A stretch of 14,912 nucleotides of DNA from SAR116 cluster bacterium (GCA_002691725.1 NZIT01000100.1:6503-21414); one strand, 5' to 3'. Counted from the stretch's first letter, positions 8,006 to 14,382 are shown. Made by a program: numbers and translations. The notes: generated from the letters alone by a model not told the origin.

Positions 8006-9147
8006 AATAAAAGCTCGCTTGGCACTTTGGTAGATGGTGGAAGAAATGGCAGGGTAGTGACCGTTGCCTGACGTGTTCCATAACTGGTTTCAACAACCAG
8101 ATCAGAGCCACCCGCTATACCTTCATTAGACATAAGACAGACGGCAATATTTTTATCCAGGCGCGGCGAATATGCCGCCGCCGTGGCATAGCCAACAAAT
8201 TGACCATTGAGTGAAATTGGCCAAGGGTTTTCATTGGTTGTATCAAACGGTGCGCCATCCATAAAAATGCCGCAGAATCCGCGCTTCGTGCCTTCAGCTT
8301 TAATTTTCTTGAGCGCCGCTTTACCAATAAACTCAGCCTCCTGATCCAGATCACAGATTTTCCCAAGCCCAAGCTCAAACGGATTGGAAAACTCATCTGT
8401 ATCAGCATTAACCGAAATGATACCGCTTTCGACACGTTCGATATAGTTCGGTGCGCCGGGCCCTATTTGGTATGGCTGGCCTGCTTCCATGACCAAATCC
8501 CAGAGCTGATGGCCTTTTGACCCATCGCGCAAATAAAGCTCATAGCCGCCTTGCTTGCTCCATCCAGATCGCGCAACAACCAGCGGTATGCCCTCTAATT
8601 CGGTTTCATAAAACCCGAAATAGCTCAACCGTAATGGTGTCTCACCCAACAAATCACGCGCCAGATAATGTGATTTAGGGCCCTGGATAGCCAATGGCGA
8701 TACATCCGGCTCAGACGCATCAACATCAAGCCCTAGCGCACAGGCAAAGCCCTCAGCCAGCATCAGCGTATCATTATCCGCAATAGACAGCCATAATTCA
8801 TCCTCAGATAACCGCAATAACACAGGATCATTTACCAAAGTCCCCTTGCTGTTACAGATGGGCATATAAATGCCTTTACCAATTTTCAAATCTGTCAAAT
8901 TGCGCGGCGTCAATAATTGTGCCAGCCGCATAGCATCCGGGCCTTTGAGCCGAACCTGCCGCTGAACCGACACATCACGAATATCAACATGATTGATCAG
9001 CCGATCATATTCGGCCAATGGGTCACCATAATTCACTGGCATATACATATGGTTGTAAGTAGAAAAATGCGTCACGCCAGCCGCAACTGTTCTGTCAAAG
9101 AACGGAGATTTACGAATGCGTGGCCCAATGGAAAGAGAAAAAGACAT
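8002..9147 (-). CDS. dmdA: Dimethylsulfoniopropionate demethylase
   Basis: A GcvT-like tetrahydrofolate-dependent enzyme of 381 residues that transfers a methyl group from DMSP to THF, giving methylmercaptopropionate and 5-methyl-THF. Stretches that I recognise as DmdA-like are RKSPFFDRTVAAGVTHFSTY near the N-terminus, IRDVSVQRQVRLKG, LAQLLTPRNL, NDPVLLRLSEDELWLSIAD, and RSGWSKQGGYELYL. The open frame extends 12 bp further to a TTG at 9159, but that TTG overlaps the Shine-Dalgarno sequence GAGGT (9153-9157), which sits 5 bases upstream of the ATG at 9147; I therefore place the start at 9147. It follows acuI by 27 bp and overlaps metY by 4 bp. The pairing with acuI is a known arrangement in DMSP-degrading marine bacteria. 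A generic glycine-cleavage T protein is unlikely, given these motifs and the neighbours. Confidence 0.92.
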   Translation of the reverse strand: MSFSLSIGPRIRKSPFFDRTVAAGVTHFSTYNHMYMPVNYGDPLAEYDRLINHVDIRDVSVQRQVRLKGPDAMRLAQLLTPRNLTDLKIGKGIYMPICNSKGTLVNDPVLLRLSEDELWLSIADNDTLMLAEGFACALGLDVDASEPDVSPLAIQGPKSHYLARDLLGETPLRLSYFGFYETELEGIPLVVARSGWSKQGGYELYLRDGSKGHQLWDLVMEAGQPYQIGPGAPNYIERVESGIISVNADTDEFSNPFELGLGKICDLDQEAEFIGKAALKKIKAEGTKRGFCGIFMDGAPFDTTNENPWPISLNGQFVGYATAAAYSPRLDKNIAVCLMSNEGIAGGSDLVVETSYGTRQATVTTLPFLPPSTKVPSELLL

Positions 9148-9174
9148 ACAATACCTCAAAAAAGCAAATTATAT

Positions 9175-10164
9175 TTAAAGGGATAAATCTACAACGGTGC
9201 GGCCGCTGATATTACCATTCAGGATTTTATTCCCATATTCGGGAAGATCAGCCAGTGCAATCGAAGAAATCACCGAAGCAAATTGATCCGCATCCAGGGT
9301 TTTTGCTAATTCAGCCCAAACCGCTTGCCGCCGTTCATTTGGCTGCATAACACTGTCTATGCCAAGCATACTGATACCGCGCAACATGAACGGAACATTT
9401 GTTGTTTTAATATCATTACTTCCGGCATTTCCAACAATCGCAACAGCCCCGCCATATTTAACCTGAGCCAGAATACGCGACAGCATATCACCGCCCACAT
9501 TATCAATGGCAGCAGCCCAACGGGAGCTTTCAAGCGGTCGATTATTCGGCTCAAACTCATCTCGCGGCAAGACTTCGCTAGCGCCAAGTGGCTTCAAAAA
9601 AGCGTCAGCATCTGGCTTGCCGCTAACCGCCGCCACCTGATAGCCGCGCCGCGCCAGCAATTGCACCGCGATAGACCCGACACCGCCAGTTGCTCCAGTG
9701 ACTAAAACAGGCCCAGCATCAGGCGTTATGCCCGCATCTTCGAGCGCCATTATGGCCAACATAGCCGACATCCCGGCTGTCCCCACACCCATTGCGGTTT
9801 TAGCGGTAAAGCCTTCGGGCATGAGTAACAGCCAATCTGCCTTAACCGAGGCGCGCTGGGCGAAACCGCCCCACCATACCTCACCAACACGCCAGCCAGT
9901 TAGAATGACCTCATCTCCAGCTTTATATCTGTCATCTTTGGAGGCGCGAACAACACCTGCCATATCAACGCCAGCGACATGGGGATAGGCGCGAACGAGC
10001 CGCCCTAATCCATTGAGACACATGCCATCCTTATAGTTCAGTCCCGAATAAGCAACGTCAACAATAACATCACCATCTGGCAAGTCGGCATCGGTTAATT
10101 CGGCCAGACTGGCAACAGGTTTTGCATCGTCTTCGCATGTTAGCAGTAGCGCCTTAAAGGTCAT
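9175..10164 (-). CDS. acuI: Acrylyl-CoA reductase (NADPH), AcuI
   Basis: A 329-residue zinc-free medium-chain dehydrogenase/reductase of the YhdH/AcuI family. It starts MTFKALLLTCEDD and shows YSGLNYKDGMCLNG (39-52), VAGVDMAGVV (63-72), the cofactor loop G157-A-T-G-G-V-G163, and SGK (181-183), which suits NADPH. No zinc-binding cysteine cluster is seen. The family reduces acryloyl-CoA to propionyl-CoA, which removes a toxic intermediate of DMSP breakdown. First gene of the six-gene operon, directly upstream of dmdA. The ATG has AAGGGG seven bases upstream. A quinone-oxidoreductase annotation would be the generic alternative. Confidence 0.9.
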   Translation of the reverse strand: MTFKALLLTCEDDAKPVASLAELTDADLPDGDVIVDVAYSGLNYKDGMCLNGLGRLVRAYPHVAGVDMAGVVRASKDDRYKAGDEVILTGWRVGEVWWGGFAQRASVKADWLLLMPEGFTAKTAMGVGTAGMSAMLAIMALEDAGITPDAGPVLVTGATGGVGSIAVQLLARRGYQVAAVSGKPDADAFLKPLGASEVLPRDEFEPNNRPLESSRWAAAIDNVGGDMLSRILAQVKYGGAVAIVGNAGSNDIKTTNVPFMLRGISMLGIDSVMQPNERRQAVWAELAKTLDADQFASVISSIALADLPEYGNKILNGNISGRTVVDLSL

Positions 10165-10202
10165 CGCCTTACCCCTTATATATTGTTCAATTTTGATCTC
10201 AC

Positions 10203-10230
10203 ATCATAGCCTGATGCAGACCGTAAACAA
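10203..10230 (-). promoter_or_regulatory. Candidate sigma70-type promoter for the acuI-dmdA operon
   Basis: On the minus strand TTGTTT (10230-10225) is followed, after 16 bases, by TATGAT (10208-10203), about 40 bp upstream of the acuI ATG. The -10 element is 5/6 to consensus and the -35 weaker. The 92-bp gap between the LysE gene and acuI shows no convincing terminator, so read-through from the LysE gene is also possible. Confidence 0.35.
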
Positions 10231-10256
10231 AAGCCCATTTCACCCGAAAATAAAAA

Positions 10257-10922
10257 TTAGGCAACCAACGAGATAGCTATCACAGATGCCAAAATAATCA
10301 ATACACATCCCATGATTAAGTTAATGCGATTAGCATATCGTCGAAACCACCGCAAAATCATCGGCAACCCAAGAATAAATGCTAGTAGAATATACCATAA
10401 TGTATCGACTGCCCATGCTGTCGCCGTCATCTGAACACGCATTAACACAGGCTGGCCTGCCGTCAGAAATTGGCTAAAGACAGCGGTAAAAAATACTGCC
10501 ACTTTGGGGTTAAGAAAGGCAATCAAAAACCCATCTCTGGCATGTTGCCAATAAGGCAGAGGTGCCAGCAGGTCAGATTTAGGGGGATTATCATGGGCTG
10601 AGTTAGGGGCAAGCGGTTCTGGCGCCGCTAATCCTGCTTTGATCATATTCACGCCAATCCAAATCAAGAAGCCAACACCAACCACCTGAATGGAGATAAA
10701 GAGAAACGGCGACAATAACAGCAAAGACGCCAGTCCTATTGACACAAGCCCAGCATAAATCAAAATCCCGAAGCCATGCGCGAGCCCGAACATCACCCCT
10801 GCCATGACGCCTGTGCTAGTGACGCTGCGGATCAAGACAACGACACTAGGCCCCGGGCTTGCCGCGCCCGCCAAGCAGGTTAATGTCAGGATCAGCCATT
10901 CTTCAAAACTCAACATGAGCAT
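10257..10922 (-). CDS. LysE/RhtB-family amino-acid exporter
   Basis: A 221-residue inner-membrane protein. The family signature is clear: ASPGPSVVVLIRSV (21-34) in the first helix region, then long hydrophobic stretches near 40-95 and FLIAFLNPKVAVFF (132-145), where the NPK triplet is characteristic. Further helices lie near 165-190 and 202-221. Members export amino acids or related small metabolites. It lies 92 bp upstream of the DMSP operon on the same strand, and 181 bp from the divergent formaldehyde dehydrogenase gene. The start is uncertain: ATGs at 10922 and 10916 both have poor ribosome sites. The substrate cannot be inferred. Confidence 0.85.
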   Translation of the reverse strand: MLMLSFEEWLILTLTCLAGAASPGPSVVVLIRSVTSTGVMAGVMFGLAHGFGILIYAGLVSIGLASLLLLSPFLFISIQVVGVGFLIWIGVNMIKAGLAAPEPLAPNSAHDNPPKSDLLAPLPYWQHARDGFLIAFLNPKVAVFFTAVFSQFLTAGQPVLMRVQMTATAWAVDTLWYILLAFILGLPMILRWFRRYANRINLIMGCVLIILASVIAISLVA

Positions 10923-10960
10923 TCTTTCATCAGTCTATCGCCATATATCCCGTGATTTTG

Positions 10961-11056
10961 GGCTTTAGGTCAAGCCAAAGGGCTGAAAATAAACAAGTGA
11001 AAAATCAGACTAATATTCATTTTCGGGGCTTGCATATAGGCGCAACACCATATTAT
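10961..11056 (+). promoter_or_regulatory. Upstream region of adhC/frmA with an inverted repeat and weak promoter
   Basis: The divergent gap 10923-11103 contains the dyad GGCTT-TAGGTC-AAGCC (10961-10976), extendable to TTTGG(G)CTT/AAGCCAAA with one bulged base. The nine bases AGGTCAAGC (10967-10975) recur upstream of fghA (14329-14337). Further on, TTGCAT (11030-11035) and TATTAT (11051-11056) with a 15-bp spacer make a weak promoter. No other feature is seen in this gap. Confidence 0.35.
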
Positions 11057-11103
11057 CCTCATTTGATATAAAGCTAAGCATTTTTAATTTAATGGAGAGG
11101 AAC

Positions 11104-12213
11104 ATGAAAACTCGTGCTGCCGTCGCGCTAGAGGCTGGGAAGCCGCTTGAGATTATGGAAGTTGATCTTGAGGGTCCTAAAGCCGGTGAAGTTCTGGTGG
11201 AAATCAAAGCCACAGGGATCTGCCATACCGATGAGTTTACCTTATCAGGTGCTGACCCCGAAGGTATCTTTCCTGCCATTCTGGGGCATGAAGGCGCTGG
11301 AGTTGTTCTCGAAATAGGCTCTGGCGTCACCTCGCTCAAACCCGGTGATCATGTGATCCCTCTCTATACGCCGGAATGCCGCGAATGTGATTATTGCCTG
11401 CATCCTAAAACCAACCTGTGTCAGGCAATCCGGACAACCCAAGGCCAAGGGCTGATGCCTGATGGCACATCACGGTTTTCGATGAATGGCAAACCAATTT
11501 TTCATTATATGGGGACATCCACCTTTGCTAATCATACGGTTCTGCCTGAAATTGCGCTCGCCAAGATTAATCCTGCGGCACCATTTGATAAGGTCTGTTA
11601 TATCGGCTGCGGCGTCACCACAGGCATTGGTGCGGTCATCAATACCGCTAAGGCAGAGGCTGGCTGTAACGCTGTTGTCTTTGGGCTTGGCGGCATCGGG
11701 CTTAATGTTATTCAGGGGCTGAAGCTCATTGGTGCCAATATGATTGTTGGGGTTGATCTGAATAACGACAAAAAATCCTGGGGTGAGCAATTCGGCATGA
11801 CGCATTTTGTTAATCCGAATGAGGTATCGGGTGATCTGGTCGCGCATCTGGTTGAGCTGACTGGCGGCGGTGCTGATTACAGCTTTGAGTGTATCGGCAA
11901 CACCAATGTCATGCGAACTGCGCTGGAATGTAGTCATAAAGGCTGGGGCGAATCGATTATTATCGGGGTCGCTGGCTCTGGGCAGGAGATTAGCACACGG
12001 CCGTTTCAGCTGGTGACAGGCCGATCATGGCGCGGCACGGCATTTGGCGGCGCGCGCGGCCGCACCGATGTTCCGAAAATTGTGGATTGGTACATGGATG
12101 ACAAGATTCTGATTGATCCAATGATCACCCATACCATGCCACTGGAAGACATTAATTCTGCCTTTGATCTGATGCATGAAGGCAAAAGCATCCGCTCAGT
12201 AGTCGTGTTTTAG
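11104..12213 (+). CDS. frmA: S-(hydroxymethyl)glutathione dehydrogenase / class III alcohol dehydrogenase
   Basis: A 369-residue zinc-dependent class III ADH that oxidises the spontaneous formaldehyde-glutathione adduct to S-formylglutathione with NAD. Catalytic zinc ligands are C40, H62 (LGHEGAG) and C169 (YIGCGVTTG); structural zinc ligands are C92, C95, C98 and C106. The NAD loop is GLGGIGLN (194-201) with D218 after strand two. The frame opens at 11092, but that ATG overlaps the ribosome site GGAGAGG (11094-11100); the ATG at 11104 gives the normal family length. Also called adhC, flhA or adhI. Its pathway partner fghA normally sits close by; here a nuclease gene and repeat array separate them. 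No terminator is seen before the nuclease gene 39 bp downstream. Confidence 0.93.
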   Translation: MKTRAAVALEAGKPLEIMEVDLEGPKAGEVLVEIKATGICHTDEFTLSGADPEGIFPAILGHEGAGVVLEIGSGVTSLKPGDHVIPLYTPECRECDYCLHPKTNLCQAIRTTQGQGLMPDGTSRFSMNGKPIFHYMGTSTFANHTVLPEIALAKINPAAPFDKVCYIGCGVTTGIGAVINTAKAEAGCNAVVFGLGGIGLNVIQGLKLIGANMIVGVDLNNDKKSWGEQFGMTHFVNPNEVSGDLVAHLVELTGGGADYSFECIGNTNVMRTALECSHKGWGESIIIGVAGSGQEISTRPFQLVTGRSWRGTAFGGARGRTDVPKIVDWYMDDKILIDPMITHTMPLEDINSAFDLMHEGKSIRSVVVF

Positions 12214-12228
12214 AGGTAGCCAGAAAAC

Positions 12229-12241
12229 TGTAAATTTTACA
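12229..12241. promoter_or_regulatory. 13-bp perfect palindrome between adhC and the nuclease gene
   Basis: TGTAAA-T-TTTACA is a perfect odd-centred dyad in the 39-bp gap, ending 11 bp before the nuclease ATG and just before its purine-rich ribosome site AAGAGGA. It is too A+T-rich and short to be a strong RNA hairpin, so a protein-binding site controlling the nuclease gene is the better reading. The binding protein is unknown. Confidence 0.35.
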
Positions 12242-12252
12242 AGAAGAGGATT

Positions 12253-13833
12253 ATGACTGGCAGGTCAATTAAAACATTTATGACTGCCGTATTTGAGTTA
12301 AAAAGCCCAACAAAGACCAAGACTACCGTACTAAATTACTGTTTTCTAAATTATCATAACTTGTATGAAGAATTGTTGGAGGATGCAAAATCCTCCAACC
12401 TTGATCGCTTTATCAAAAGCAAAACGTATGAAATTCGTAACTTTATAAAAAACCAGTTAAAATCAAATCCTGTTTTTGCAAATAAGATGAATAAACTTCA
12501 CTTGTCACTTGCCATGGAAGATGGTTTGTCAAATGATCTGGCAGCAAGTATTCAGTCATATTGCGAATTGAAGAACGATTACAATTCCACTATGGAAAAT
12601 GCTGGTATCGCAGACACTGAAAAAGAAAAATTAAGTTTGCCAGGGCTCCCGACTATTCCGCCATTAATAGCCAGACAGGAGAATTGGGAAAATCGGCTGG
12701 AAAAACTAGCCACTGCCAGCACCCTTGATGACGAAAACGAAGCTAGAGATCAGTTGCTGAAAGAGAATAAAGCTGGTCAATTTCGCCCTATTGTATTTCC
12801 TCGCCACCGATTAGCTGATGGCTTTTATATGCTTCAACATAAAACAAAACCCAGCTTTTATATTCTGTTCAATCTTTATAAAAAGGAAAGTCGGTTTTCG
12901 CGTAAAATTGACTTGTCACAATATAAGGTTTTAGGCACAGAAAAAACACATAAGCACACAGCAATAGGTCTCGTTTTTCCAATCAATTTTGGAAAATCAT
13001 ATCAATATGATCGCTTTTTGCGGTGGATAGCTGAAAATAATAATGACGTTTTAGACGCGCCGATTATCAAACCTAAAACCGCCAGACTTTGTAAAAAAGG
13101 TGACCGCTTTGAAGCCCATGTTAGTTTCGAGATAACTCGTGAAGCTAAAGAGCCTCTAACTTGGCTGGGTGTTGATCGCGGCATCCATAATATTGCTAGT
13201 TTATGTGTCATTAGAGAAAATGGTGAGATCATTGCCGAAAAAAACTTTACTGGCAAGCAACTGAAATATGTTCAGAAAAAAATGGAACGGAGACAAAAAA
13301 CTGTACAGAAAAAGGGCAAGAAATATCGCTCAGCCACGCGCCTGAGTGAGGCTAAAAAAGCTATTCATGGCATTGCCAATCGCATCGTTGAACAAGCCAA
13401 AAAACATCATGCACAGGTTGTGATAGAACATCTTGGTAATTTGACAAGCAGAAATAAGAAACGCAATAAGAGCAACTTCAATCGTCTGCTAGGCCGCCAG
13501 CAATATTCTAAACTAAAAGATGTGTTGGAGTATAAATTATCACGAGCAGGGTTACCCAAACCGCTATCCGTTTCTGCTGCCTATACTAGTTCCACCTGCC
13601 CAAAATTTGGTGTTAGCGACCAAAACAATAGAGATAGAAATGACCCAAATAATGCGTTTTGTTGTCAGAATTGTGGGTATAAGCATGACGCTGATTTAAA
13701 CGCTGCACGGATGATTACCCTACAAAAAATCTGGCGTAATGGATTGCCAAAAAACAAAAAAACACTTAAGGTTAATGTATTAGATGAGACGGATTTTTCT
13801 TTACCGAGCTTTTTGAAACGGTTAAATCTTTGA
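12253..13833 (+). CDS. Compact RuvC-type effector nuclease, Cas12/TnpB-like (type V-U-like)
   Basis: A 526-residue protein with the split RuvC fold of TnpB and Cas12. RuvC-I is TWLGVDRGIHNIASL with D308; an arginine/lysine-rich helical segment spans 336-386; RuvC-II is AQVVIEHLGNL with E392; a zinc ribbon spans about 446-475; RuvC-III is KHDADLNAARM with D479/D481. All three catalytic acids are present. The first 300 residues are helical and lysine-rich and would correspond to the recognition and wedge regions; I recognise no domain there. The length lies between ordinary TnpB (about 400) and large Cas12. The zinc ribbon is unusual: C449 is followed by F452 where a CxxC pair is expected, then C470, C471 and C474. 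The ATG has AAGAGGA two bases upstream; a second ATG at 12280 lacks a ribosome site. The gene is A+T-richer than its neighbours. Downstream hairpins and a CRISPR-like array support a Cas12 role; a lone TnpB is the alternative. Confidence 0.88.
   Translation: MTGRSIKTFMTAVFELKSPTKTKTTVLNYCFLNYHNLYEELLEDAKSSNLDRFIKSKTYEIRNFIKNQLKSNPVFANKMNKLHLSLAMEDGLSNDLAASIQSYCELKNDYNSTMENAGIADTEKEKLSLPGLPTIPPLIARQENWENRLEKLATASTLDDENEARDQLLKENKAGQFRPIVFPRHRLADGFYMLQHKTKPSFYILFNLYKKESRFSRKIDLSQYKVLGTEKTHKHTAIGLVFPINFGKSYQYDRFLRWIAENNNDVLDAPIIKPKTARLCKKGDRFEAHVSFEITREAKEPLTWLGVDRGIHNIASLCVIRENGEIIAEKNFTGKQLKYVQKKMERRQKTVQKKGKKYRSATRLSEAKKAIHGIANRIVEQAKKHHAQVVIEHLGNLTSRNKKRNKSNFNRLLGRQQYSKLKDVLEYKLSRAGLPKPLSVSAAYTSSTCPKFGVSDQNNRDRNDPNNAFCCQNCGYKHDADLNAARMITLQKIWRNGLPKNKKTLKVNVLDETDFSLPSFLKRLNL
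12375..12399 (+). repeat. 10-bp perfect inverted repeat inside the nuclease coding region
   Basis: GTTGGAGGAT (12375-12384), loop GCAAA, ATCCTCCAAC (12390-12399): a perfect ten-pair hairpin about 120 bases into the gene. It is not followed by a T run, so it is not an ordinary terminator. The left arm and loop (TGTTGG, five bases, GCAAAAT) resemble the 3' part of the array repeats (TGTTGG, four bases, GCAAA), most closely the degenerate third copy. The role is unknown. Confidence 0.6.
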
Positions 13834-14000
13834 GGTATCTCATTGTCGCATCTGGGGGTGCTGACTGAGTATCTCTACTGCATTAGAGCGAATTACCTTT
13901 GTAGCCCTTGTTCTTGCTGATCATTACTCTAACCATTTTATTGGAGGCCTTGTTAGCATTAATATGTTTTATTGGCGCTTTCACTGAATGACAACAGGAC

Positions 14001-14019
14001 AAAAAAACCCACGATGGGT
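14001..14019 (-). terminator. Possible intrinsic terminator for minus-strand transcription
   Basis: Read on the minus strand, the stem ACCCA-TCG-TGGGT is followed immediately by a run of T (seven A on the plus strand, 14001-14007). The stem is only five pairs, but the geometry is that of an intrinsic terminator. It would end an RNA coming leftward from the array, so it matters for deciding the array's orientation. It overlaps the first hairpin of the candidate structured RNA. Confidence 0.35.
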
Positions 14020-14080
14020 CAATTTCGACATGGTTTCATGCCCGAAATAGCCTGTGGCTAATCCCCATCACCTTTTATTT
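14001..14080 (+). ncRNA. Candidate structured RNA (tracrRNA-like) between effector and array
   Basis: The gene-free interval 13834-14098 contains three perfect hairpins placed one after another: ACCCA-CGA-TGGGT (14007-14019); ATTTCG-A-CATG-GTTT-CATG-CC-CGAAAT (14022-14048); and TAGCC-TGT-GGCTA (14048-14060). A T-rich stretch (14071-14080) follows. The second hairpin carries TTTCATG (14034-14040), complementary to CATGAAA in the array repeats; CCTTTG at 13897-13902 is complementary to the repeat end CAAAGG. A weak promoter (TTGGAG at 13941, 16-bp gap, TATGTT at 13963) would start an RNA shortly before the first hairpin. Location and structure fit a tracrRNA or an omega-RNA remnant, but the strand and ends are inferred. 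The first 170 bp of the interval (13834-14000) show nothing else convincing. Confidence 0.5.
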
Positions 14081-14098
14081 TAATACTTTATGCGATAG

Positions 14099-14265
14099 CT
14101 CTTTCTCAACCCCATGAAATGTTGGGTGAGCAAAGGCTGTATGCCGCCACTACCGCTAGAAAATCTCTTTCTCAACCCCATGAAATGTTGGGTGAGCAAA
14201 GGTAAACTTGGTGTCTCCGAAGTTACGGTCTCCTTCTCAACCCCATGATGTTGGGTTAGCAAAAT
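14099..14265 (+). CRISPR. Mini CRISPR-like array: three repeats, two spacers
   Basis: Repeats 1 (14099-14136) and 2 (14165-14202) are 38 bp and identical; repeat 3 (14230-14265) is 36 bp with substitutions and a 2-bp deletion. Spacers are 14137-14164 (28 bp) and 14203-14229 (27 bp), unrelated in sequence. Each intact repeat folds into CTC-(A)-ACCC-CAT-GAA-ATG-(TT)-GGGT-GAG, a ten-pair stem with two small bulges and a triloop, leaving a GCAAAGG tail. Repeat 3 loses two loop bases and the GAG arm (TAG), as expected for the decayed distal end of an array transcribed on the plus strand. The array lies 265 bp after the RuvC nuclease gene with no cas1/cas2 nearby. Orientation is not settled: the reverse complement ends GGTTGAGAAAGAG, which resembles common repeat ends, and the right flank (14262-14306) is A+T-rich like a leader. 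Confidence 0.8.
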
Positions 14266-14317
14266 CTTTTATACCAAACTTTCATAATATATTTTTGTCT
14301 CATATACAGCAGATGTC

Positions 14318-14346
14318 TTGACTATCTAAGGTCAAGCGTGTGAAAT
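14318..14346 (+). promoter_or_regulatory. Candidate fghA promoter with overlapping operator-like dyad
   Basis: TTGACT (14318-14323, 5/6 to consensus), a 17-bp spacer, and TGAAAT (14341-14346, 4/6) lie 42 bp upstream of the fghA ATG. The perfect dyad CTTGAC-TATCTAAG-GTCAAG (14317-14336) overlaps the -35 element and part of the spacer, a good position for a repressor or activator. Its right half lies in AGGTCAAGC (14329-14337), shared with the adhC upstream region. This suggests that fghA has its own promoter, independent of adhC, after the insertion. Confidence 0.5.
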
Positions 14347-14365
14347 CATCGTCGAAGTTTCAAAA

Positions 14366-14382
14366 TCATTCTAGTTGAGAAA
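14366..14382 (+). other. Anti-repeat-like match downstream of the array
   Basis: GTTGAGAAA (14374-14382) is exactly complementary to nine bases of the repeats (TTTCTCAAC), and TCAT four bases earlier also fits the repeat complement with one extra spacer base. It lies just before the fghA start, so it could simply be the fghA leader. It is a minor candidate for the anti-repeat of a guide-partner RNA or a decayed inverted repeat copy. Confidence 0.25.

Noticed and set aside
9148..9159. TTG start for dmdA at 9159
   Set aside because: The TTG overlaps the Shine-Dalgarno sequence of the ATG at 9147, which gives a normal DmdA N-terminus.
11092..11103. Upstream ATG of adhC at 11092
   Set aside because: It overlaps the GGAGAGG ribosome site of the ATG at 11104, which gives the family's usual length.
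12253..13833. Ordinary IS200/IS605 transposon with tnpB
   Set aside because: No tnpA gene and no clear transposon ends were found, the protein is longer than usual TnpB, and a repeat-spacer array is present. I keep it as the alternative but not the main call.
14062..14073. Partial similarity of AATCCCCATCA to the repeat core as a fourth, decayed repeat
   Set aside because: Only a six-base exact core matches, with no flanking similarity and no repeat-like spacing to repeat 1.
14080..14262. 60-residue minus-strand open frame with a repeated LLTQHFMGLRK motif
   Set aside because: It is the translation of the array repeats; the internal peptide repeat arises because the 66-bp period keeps frame. 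No ribosome site or independent support.
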